DNA of 64,000 nucleotides from Ruminococcus sp. (GTDB lineage Bacteria; Bacillota; Clostridia; Oscillospirales; Ruminococcaceae): NCBI GenBank assembly GCA_017519145.1, contig JAFWTA010000015.1, positions 35,403 to 99,402 of the forward strand, read 5' to 3'. Shown piece by piece: positions 58,008 to 64,000 of this stretch (position 1 is its first letter; each line of letters starts with the position of its first letter). The notes under the pieces were generated by a model. It saw only the letters and a program-made list of their open reading frames with translations, ran no database searches and was not told where the DNA came from. The position numbers and the translations under genes were made by a program.

Positions 58008-60953
58008 TCACTTATAAATGACTTTAATACCCGATGAAGCAAGTGCGGTATTCAGCGCGTCGGTCAGACTGATAGCCTGCGCTTTTGTGAGTCCTTCCTT
58101 GATGACTGACGGAGCGGAATTGAGCATCGTCCTCGCTTCTGCGAGAGAGGGCACGGGTTCGCCGCAATCCTCCAATGCCGTCCTCAGCGCCTTGACGGAA
58201 TCAAGCTCACGCTCGGTGTCATAGCTTTCGAGGATCACCGTCCATGTCTTTGCTTTCTCAGCGCCGTCTAATGACACATCTACCTCAAGGCCGAGCTTTT
58301 TCAGCTTTTCGGCGGCGAGGAGTGCGCTGTATGAATCCATGCCGGTTCTGAGCTTATAGGGCAGCGCTTTTTTGGCGTCTTCAAGGGAGAAATCGTCCAG
58401 ATCGAGGATCTGTGCGATCGGGTCCGCGCCATCGGAAACACTGGCTTTGTAGGTACCCATGCCGTTCAGCGTGACCGTACAGCCGATGTCGAGCGGCGTG
58501 CTGTGGTAATACTCCTTTGTGCCGTCCGAATATTCGCAGACGCAGTAAATATGACCGCCTGTTTTGGTGAACAGTGAATCGATCCAGCCGTCGCTATTCA
58601 TATTTTGCCAGCTATCACGGTTTCCGCCATCTAATCTTATCGGAAGCATGGCATGAATCTCCTCGGCGGAGAGATCCTTGTATTTGGTGTATCCTTTGAG
58701 GAGGGTAACAATGTTGTTCGGGTCGCCGCTCTCAGCCTGTTCGAGGTCTATATCGTCAACAATGACCATATAGCTTTCGGGGTTTTTAACGGTGACGGGG
58801 TGGTCTCCGTAGGCGTAGAGATAACGCACCTTTTCGGTATACCACGGAGCATAGATAGGCTCACTGAAATACAGCCACCAATAAGAGGCACCCATGTCAT
58901 AAAACTGAACAGGCGTATACACTTTTAATCTTTCATTGATAATATCAGTTCCGAACCAAATTCGCTTATCATGCGGTTTTCTGCAATCGGGTTCATGCAT
59001 ATTGTACTGATACAGATTCAGGGCAACTGCGGGAAGATATTTTCCGTCCTTTCGGCAGATCTCATATTTGTCACTTCCTATATCGCTGCGTGGGATAATA
59101 CCAGAAGGTATTCCCTTATCCGCGTCATCGAGATTCCGCCAATCATAATATTTACAGCAGTCGTATTCCGACGGTTTTCTTCCGCAAACGCCATTGTCAT
59201 TAATTTCGCCAAATTGATAGGAATCCGTGCTTGTGAAGGCCTCCGCGAAGCCGGTGGGATTTCCGTCTTTATCCAGCTTCAGATAACCGCAATTCCACAT
59301 TGCATCTCTCGTGCCGATTATCTCCCCCGAATAATCAGTATCTACGATCGGTGCAGTCGGCACATCAGCAAGAGGATTCAGCGGCAGTTCAGCACCCGAA
59401 ACAGTCTCTTCGGGCAATTCCTTAAAGGTCGGCGCTTTACAGCCCCAGAGAGCCAGCTCCTGCGCGCCGTCGCGATACCAGAAGTGCGATTCTGACCTAA
59501 TGCCGCCTCTCCGCGTTTCGTAATTTATTAATTGCTGAGTAGGTCCTCCACCTGCATATTCAAGGAGATTCGGGGTTGTAAAATAAGTGTCGTGGTCAAA
59601 GTTCCAAGGATTGCCAAAGACAGCAGTTTTGGAATTCCCGTTCCGGTCGGTGACGATACAGCGCACATAACCGTAGCAGTGGACAATATCCTCATTCTCC
59701 TGCATCGGGAAGCGGAGATGCTCCGTACCGAGACCGAGCGCGCCGGATTTCTCCGAAATCGACACAAAGCCCTTGCCGGCAAGTGCCTGCTCGAAGGTCG
59801 GAGAGAGCTGCCAGTCAAAGAACAGCGGTCCTTCACCGGTTGCATCCACATAGAGGTCAAGGTAGTCGCCGTAAAGTCCGCTTGCAGCATAAGGCGAACA
59901 AACCGGGACATTATAGTCATAAATGTAGCTCCAACGCATGGGTGTGTGATCACGAATTATTAATTCAGAAAATTCAGCACCTTCCGGATATTGACCGGAA
60001 AGAAGTTCCTCAAGAGTTACACGATGTTCTTCGCGGCCTATCCAGTAAATATAAGGATAACGGAAATGTTCAAACTTTTGGTGCGTAAAGTCGATCGTCA
60101 GTCCGTAGTTTGCGTCCTCGTCCGGGTCAAGGTAAATATCGCTGACCGTCAGCTCGCCCTTGCCGTACCAGCGCACCACATTGGAGGTCAGCTCATAGCC
60201 GTCAAAATCGGTAATGACACAGCGGTACTTTCCGACGCTCGTTGCGCCGTAGCCCGCACCGTAGCTCTCGCGCTGAACGCGCCATTCGCCAAGCACTTCT
60301 TTCTCCCAGTGATAAGTGAGATTTGTACCGCCCGCTACCTCCACATGGAAGGTGTCGGCACCGTCGACCGGCTGCGTCTTGATGATCGGGTGGATCGCGC
60401 ATTTTGCCGTCTGTGAGTTGATGACAGCACCGTCATCATCTGTGATAATACAGCGGTAGTTGCCGCCCTTATCGGGGACATATTCCGCCTTTGTCGCCCC
60501 TGATATGTCCTCACCGTTGTACGACCACTGGTAGGTGTAGGGAGCTGTGCCGCCTGCCGCCTTGACGGAAAGCTTTGCGTCCTCGCCGTAGTCGATCGAA
60601 AACGGCTCCGGTTGTGCGTCAATGCGCAGAGGGTCCTCCTCGGCAAGGGATATGGGCTTGATGTACTTGTCGTAGCCGTCCCAGCCTACGAGATAGCGCA
60701 AGAGGATCGTGACGTCCTCTTTTTTGATCTCGCCGTCCTGATTGAGGTCGGCAGCGTCCTTGTCGATCGTGATACCGTCCCATTTAGCGACATAGCGAGA
60801 GAGCGCCACACCGTCCGATATATTCACGTTACCGTCGGCGTTGACGTCTCCCAGCGTCTTGACCTTTGCTGCTGATGCCGGCATTGAGAATTGCAGCATC
60901 GCAGGAAGCATCAACACGGCTGAGAGAATTGCAGATAGTCGTTTGTGTTTCAT
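58008..60953 (-). CDS. Large secreted protein with N-terminal dockerin and Ig-like domains
   Basis: 981 residues from ATG 60953 (AGGAGG 8 nt upstream). Signal peptide, then a dockerin at the N-terminus (about 35-95: GDVNADGNVNISDGVALSRY and DLNQDGEIKKEDVTILLRY), then two Ig-like domains (about 115-270) with the YTYQWSYNGEDISGAT and NYRCIITDDDGAV pattern. The rest (270-981) is unrecognised, rich in Tyr/Trp and Asp, possibly carbohydrate-binding. It lies just upstream of the scaffoldin in one operon, so it is a natural candidate to bind its cohesins. No catalytic domain was recognised. Confidence 0.8.
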   Translation of the reverse strand: MKHKRLSAILSAVLMLPAMLQFSMPASAAKVKTLGDVNADGNVNISDGVALSRYVAKWDGITIDKDAADLNQDGEIKKEDVTILLRYLVGWDGYDKYIKPISLAEEDPLRIDAQPEPFSIDYGEDAKLSVKAAGGTAPYTYQWSYNGEDISGATKAEYVPDKGGNYRCIITDDDGAVINSQTAKCAIHPIIKTQPVDGADTFHVEVAGGTNLTYHWEKEVLGEWRVQRESYGAGYGATSVGKYRCVITDFDGYELTSNVVRWYGKGELTVSDIYLDPDEDANYGLTIDFTHQKFEHFRYPYIYWIGREEHRVTLEELLSGQYPEGAEFSELIIRDHTPMRWSYIYDYNVPVCSPYAASGLYGDYLDLYVDATGEGPLFFDWQLSPTFEQALAGKGFVSISEKSGALGLGTEHLRFPMQENEDIVHCYGYVRCIVTDRNGNSKTAVFGNPWNFDHDTYFTTPNLLEYAGGGPTQQLINYETRRGGIRSESHFWYRDGAQELALWGCKAPTFKELPEETVSGAELPLNPLADVPTAPIVDTDYSGEIIGTRDAMWNCGYLKLDKDGNPTGFAEAFTSTDSYQFGEINDNGVCGRKPSEYDCCKYYDWRNLDDADKGIPSGIIPRSDIGSDKYEICRKDGKYLPAVALNLYQYNMHEPDCRKPHDKRIWFGTDIINERLKVYTPVQFYDMGASYWWLYFSEPIYAPWYTEKVRYLYAYGDHPVTVKNPESYMVIVDDIDLEQAESGDPNNIVTLLKGYTKYKDLSAEEIHAMLPIRLDGGNRDSWQNMNSDGWIDSLFTKTGGHIYCVCEYSDGTKEYYHSTPLDIGCTVTLNGMGTYKASVSDGADPIAQILDLDDFSLEDAKKALPYKLRTGMDSYSALLAAEKLKKLGLEVDVSLDGAEKAKTWTVILESYDTERELDSVKALRTALEDCGEPVPSLAEARTMLNSAPSVIKEGLTKAQAISLTDALNTALASSGIKVIYK

Positions 60954-61027
60954 ACACAGCACCTCCTGAATTTTATGTAAATATTTTGATCTTAATCTGT
61001 TTCTTGATCGTATATTTTACCATTTTA

Positions 61028-61056
61028 ATTATACCAGTCAAACGCTATTTTGTCAA
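61028..61056 (-). promoter_or_regulatory. Promoter of the scaffoldin operon
   Basis: Minus strand: TTGACA (61051-61056), 17-bp spacer, TATAAT (61028-61033), about 75 bp before the start of the dockerin/Ig protein. Confidence 0.8.
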
Positions 61057-61109
61057 TGATGATGGTTAGAATCCGTCATCTTGTTAAGGATGAATACTAA
61101 ATGCTACAC

Positions 61110-61139
61110 TTGACTTTGGGCGATAGTGCAGTGTATAAT
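61110..61139 (+). promoter_or_regulatory. Promoter of the VanZ-like gene
   Basis: TTGACT (61110-61115), 18-bp spacer, TATAAT (61134-61139), 70 bp before the start. Confidence 0.65.
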
Positions 61140-61209
61140 ATGGATAGTAAGCAGGTTAATATGATAAACACGGGATTTATCAGCTATCTGCTAAAGAAAG
61201 GATGCGGTA

Positions 61210-61752
61210 GTGACTATGATCGAGATTTCCTATCTACAGATGTTTATTTTTATAACTCTCATTTGGATACTTGTGCGATTCATAATTGCGATCAGATTCA
61301 AGAAGTTTTCGGTAAAACGCGAACTTCAGATGCTTCTTGTATACATATGCCTTGTAGTTATTGCAAGATTTGTATACTTCCCGTTACATTTTGTTGACGG
61401 GAAAATAGGTACTCTAACGATTGGATTTTCAACTACATTGTCTGACATGATAAGTTTAATCCCGTTCTTTTTTCTCTTTGACAGATATGATGGATGGCTC
61501 ATCAATATTATCGGGAACATAGCAATGTTTATACCGGTAGGAATAGTATGGCCTATCTGTTTTAGAAAGCTTGATAATATCAAAAAAACTGTGTTTGCCG
61601 GTATTTGTTTTATTATCTTTATTGAGCTGTCCCAACTGCTATGTCCCGAAAGGCATACAGATATTGATGACGTGATACTAAATACAAGCGGTGTTTTGAT
61701 CGGAGCGTGTATTTTATTTGCTATACGAAAAAGTCGTAATGATGTGCCTTAG
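61210..61752 (+). CDS. VanZ family membrane protein
   Basis: 180 residues, about five membrane helices, with the VanZ pattern: LTIGFSTTLSDMISLIPF, NIIGNIAMFIPVGIVWP and ELSQLLCPERHTDIDDVILN followed by a final helix. Related to the teicoplanin-resistance accessory protein VanZ; most family members have unknown roles. The start GTG 61210 is 7 nt after AAAGGA; ATG 61216 is the alternative. Confidence 0.88.
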   Translation: MTMIEISYLQMFIFITLIWILVRFIIAIRFKKFSVKRELQMLLVYICLVVIARFVYFPLHFVDGKIGTLTIGFSTTLSDMISLIPFFFLFDRYDGWLINIIGNIAMFIPVGIVWPICFRKLDNIKKTVFAGICFIIFIELSQLLCPERHTDIDDVILNTSGVLIGACILFAIRKSRNDVP

Positions 61753-61764
61753 TGTAAAATATCT

Positions 61765-61790
61765 GAATGCCGCCCCGATGTGCGGCATTC
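61765..61790 (+). terminator. Terminator of the VanZ-like gene
   Basis: A 9-bp perfect stem (61765-61773 with 61782-61790) followed by TATTTATCTT. Confidence 0.7.
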
Positions 61791-61798
61791 TATTTATC

Positions 61799-61960
61799 TT
61801 ACATTGCAATGAATTTAGTTGGTGATCTATGATACTCCACTGCCTTTTCGAATACCATATTAGTCAGTGCTTTTCCAACTATAACACTGGGATCTCCGTC
61901 AGGGCGTATCCATCCCTTTACGTCTTCCCTTTTTTGTGAGGAACGCGGTCAGCAGTTCGT
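61799..61960 (-). pseudogene. C-terminal fragment of a decayed gene
   Basis: The minus strand reads DELLTAFLTKKG in one frame and, after a +1 shift at an A6G3 run (61927-61935), EDVKGWIRPDGDPSVIVGKA and on to SPTKFIAM and a stop at 61799. The upstream end merges into the 20-bp repeats. Family not recognised. Confidence 0.45.
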
Positions 61961-62022
61961 CGCGTATATGTGCATTTCGTCGCGTATATGTGCATTTCGT
62001 CGCGTATATGTGCATTTCGTCC
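61957..62022 (+). repeat. Three 20-bp tandem repeats plus part of a fourth
   Basis: TCGTCGCGTATATGTGCATT type unit repeated without change at 61957, 61977 and 61997, plus a partial TCGTC at 62017. TTCGTC recurs every 20 bp, on one face of the helix, and the array ends 29 bp before the -35 of the next gene. It may be a regulator-binding array. Confidence 0.85.
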
Positions 62023-62050
62023 TAAAAAAACGACCTTCTGTCGAAAAGTG

Positions 62051-62079
62051 TTGATTTCAGATTTTCAATGTGCTAATAT
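62051..62079 (+). promoter_or_regulatory. Promoter of the secreted protein gene
   Basis: TTGATT (62051-62056), 17-bp spacer, TAATAT (62074-62079), 91 bp before the start codon. The repeat array lies directly upstream. Confidence 0.65.
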
Positions 62080-62169
62080 AAAGTTGCACTGAAAAAGTAC
62101 AACGTCGACGTTACAAACGAGCAAACAAACTATCAATAAAACTGAATAAAAAACATGGAGGGAATCACT

Positions 62170-63522
62170 ATGAAAAAAATTACAAAAGCTATCGCAGCTT
62201 TATCAGCTGCCGCAATGATACCGTTATCTTCAGGCATGACCGCATTTGCTTATAAAGTCGATGAAACAAATTACAGCGACTACTATAAGAATGACAATAC
62301 CTATCATTTCGATTATGACACCAGAAAATATACACCAAACGGTCCATCAAACGGTTCATCGGGATATGGGTGGAACAAGGAATATTATCAGAAGAAAATG
62401 CCTATACTTACAAAGGATTTCTTTGACACACAAACGACTATCCCACTGTCTCTGCCGAATGTGGACGGTTCTGCCAACACCGGTGCCAACCATGTTCTCG
62501 GTCTTCTTTCAAAGAGTGCAGCAATATCCCCTGCAATAGCAGATACAAAGAAATATGTGGATAAGTTATATTTCAAAAATGCTAAGTGCGGAATAATGCT
62601 TGAGTATCATAACAACTCATGGGATGATATTGATGTGGAAGATGAAGAAATGGATCCTTACCTTTCATGGGATGATATTATTGAGGAAGATGAAAATGAA
62701 AACGATGGATTTGATCCTTTATATGACTATTGTCTCAAAATGATCGATGAGCAATCTATAAAAGACGATGTGCTTAAAAATTTCTCTATGGGTACCTATA
62801 AGCTTGACAGCACAAAGATGTACATCACAGGCGATATATACCTGAAGAATTACTACATAGCAGGTATGTACCTCAGTAGTAACGACGGCTCAGCATCCTT
62901 TGATACTCCTGTCCTTGAAAGAAATCCCGATGGCATCGGTTTCCGTACAAGGATAAGATTCCGCGCTGAAAATCCTTACTATGACAGGTATGTTTCATTC
63001 GGATACGCGCCGGGAAAGAGAAGCTTCAACATTTTAAACAATGTAAATATCAACTACGTCTGCGGCGGGATCAAAACACTGGAGACTAAACTGTTTGCAA
63101 GAAGCGTGACTTTGGATCTGGACAAGACTGTTGATCACAGAAACTTCTACACCTGCATTATCACCGGCTCTTCTCCATATCATATAACCCTTCTGGAGGG
63201 AAATACAAAGAAGGATTTCCTGAATAATAAATTCTTTGCTGCTAAGTTAGACGGAAATGTACTCAACATCTGCCTCGGAAAGAATAACACAGGTATTTCT
63301 GCACCGGGCTGGACTTCCAGCAGCAAAAACCAGCAGCTTGATGCAATGCTGAAGTGCGGTTATGGATATACACTGAAAAGAAGTACATGGGTATCAGATC
63401 AGCTTGATCAGGTTGTAAAGGTACGCTTCTACCGTGATGCCAATACATCATCTATGGGTACATTATTAGCTGAGTACAGTCCCGATCAGGTAAAAGAGCT
63501 GCTCAAATCGGGAAAGTATTGA
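62170..63522 (+). CDS. Secreted protein of unknown function
   Basis: 450 residues from ATG 62170 (GGAGGG 8 nt upstream). Signal peptide (MKKITKAIAALSAAAMIPLS, cut near AFA). The first 70 mature residues are rich in Tyr, Asn and Ser. An acidic stretch (about 158-185, DVEDEEMDPYLSWDDIIEED) could bind calcium. The second half is beta-rich (RTRIRFRAENPYYDRYVSFG). No dockerin, anchor or known catalytic motif was seen. Preceded by the 20-bp repeat array, so it may be under specific control. Confidence 0.75.
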   Translation: MKKITKAIAALSAAAMIPLSSGMTAFAYKVDETNYSDYYKNDNTYHFDYDTRKYTPNGPSNGSSGYGWNKEYYQKKMPILTKDFFDTQTTIPLSLPNVDGSANTGANHVLGLLSKSAAISPAIADTKKYVDKLYFKNAKCGIMLEYHNNSWDDIDVEDEEMDPYLSWDDIIEEDENENDGFDPLYDYCLKMIDEQSIKDDVLKNFSMGTYKLDSTKMYITGDIYLKNYYIAGMYLSSNDGSASFDTPVLERNPDGIGFRTRIRFRAENPYYDRYVSFGYAPGKRSFNILNNVNINYVCGGIKTLETKLFARSVTLDLDKTVDHRNFYTCIITGSSPYHITLLEGNTKKDFLNNKFFAAKLDGNVLNICLGKNNTGISAPGWTSSSKNQQLDAMLKCGYGYTLKRSTWVSDQLDQVVKVRFYRDANTSSMGTLLAEYSPDQVKELLKSGKY

Positions 63523-63611
63523 TTCTCTGAGCTTTGAGAATGTGTTTTCATATTGATTTATAATCGTCATAGCCCCCGCATTTGCGTAATGTCATTAAGC
63601 TAAGAAAAAGT

Positions 63612-63652
63612 AAAATAGTCACAGGGATCAGAAACGCCCCTGTGACTATTTT
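63612..63652 (+). terminator. Terminator of the secreted protein gene
   Basis: A 15-bp perfect stem (63612-63626 with 63638-63652), about 90 bp after the stop. The rest of the gap 63523-63861 has no recognisable gene. Confidence 0.8.
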
Positions 63653-63861
63653 ATGTATATAATGCAATATTCAAAAAAAGTATTGACAAAAAGCCAAAAA
63701 TCTGCGACTGCGCCAATTTGATTTATCCTATTTCCTGTCGGATAAGCAACTAAAATCAAAGTGGCTTGAGGAATGGAAGCAATACATTAGCATGGGATTT
63801 GGGGATTTCATAGGATGTAAAGACGCTGAGTTGCATTGGTATATATCTACGCCATACATAG

Positions 63862-64000
63862 ATTTCAATCCACTCCCTCCATGTGGAGGGAGACACCGAG
63901 CAAGGCAGCATTGATACAATGCCTGATGTATTTCAATCCACTCCCTCCATGTGGAGGGAGACGCTTTTCTTTATGATGTTCTAAAATGGCATAAGATGAT
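63862..64000 (-). CRISPR. End of a CRISPR array with type I-C-like repeats
   Basis: Two identical 33-bp repeats, 63862-63894 and 63930-63962, with a 35-bp spacer (63895-63929) and a second spacer running off the window. The repeat holds an inner palindrome CTCCCTCCA/TGGAGGGAG and, read on the minus strand, ends GTGGATTGAAAT, the hallmark of type I-C repeats. The minus strand is therefore the likely transcribed strand, so 63862 is the distal (oldest) end and the leader and cas genes should lie beyond the right edge. Confidence 0.92.

Noticed and set aside
63805-63824. Degenerate terminal CRISPR repeat
   Set aside because: The segment starts ATTTCA and ends AGAC and lies 37 bp before the first repeat, but it is only 20 bp long and lacks the palindromic core. 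Probably chance.

Overview
The window looks like a chromosomal segment of a gut or rumen Ruminococcus or close relative (Clostridia, Oscillospiraceae). I infer this from several duplicated dockerin modules, a small scaffoldin with two cohesin-like modules, a dockerin-bearing serpin, a dockerin-bearing PL11 rhamnogalacturonan lyase, BspA-type leucine-rich repeat proteins, LytTR/DUF3021 pairs and strong AGGAGG ribosome sites. No rRNA, tRNA, transposase or phage module was seen. The species is not determined.

Left part (1-3760): an RNA-repair locus. It holds the start of a probable WYL-type regulator (minus), rtcB (plus) and an Ro60-like TROVE protein (plus). The 485-bp gap between rtcB and the TROVE gene carries four hairpins that share ACAGCA just inside the closing stem; the last contains a perfect tRNA T-arm. 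These are good Y RNA candidates. A KptA/Tpt1 2'-phosphotransferase lies about 35 kb away.

3.8-22.2 kb: secreted fibre and surface proteins and small regulatory genes. These are a dockerin protein with an SH3-like module, two paralogous membrane PH-like proteins with a LytTR regulator and a triple direct-repeat promoter, PL11 lyase divergent from an AraC regulator, a dockerin serpin, and a minus-strand operon with an ADP-ribosylglycohydrolase, an esterase/metallo-beta-lactamase fusion, a SUKH-type protein and an LRR protein. A large LRR surface protein is followed by an unannotated 30-residue peptide gene.

22.5-30.0 kb: one minus-strand operon of nine genes that resembles a WXG100/type VII secretion effector cluster without its motor. 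It has four small WXG100-like proteins, a protein with six identical-length 22-residue repeats, a TPR protein, a lipoprotein, a protein with a C39-like cysteine peptidase domain, and a coiled-coil protein whose ribosome site and start codon are separated by a hairpin.

30.5-54.4 kb: lipoprotein, hydrolases, a flavoprotein behind a long leader with an intrinsic terminator, SDR, MutS-like ATPase, KptA, a patch of decayed genes (Fic and others), then TetR-controlled operons: a pectin acetylesterase-like hydrolase with an MFS transporter, a heterodimeric ABC exporter, and an operon of lipid/ester hydrolases, a methyltransferase and three related membrane proteins. Each TetR-type promoter carries a clear inverted repeat.

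54.7-64 kb: a frameshifted gene, an SRAP remnant, the scaffoldin operon, a VanZ-like protein, a secreted protein behind a 20-bp tandem repeat, and at the right edge the end of a CRISPR array with type I-C-like repeats (no cas genes in the window).
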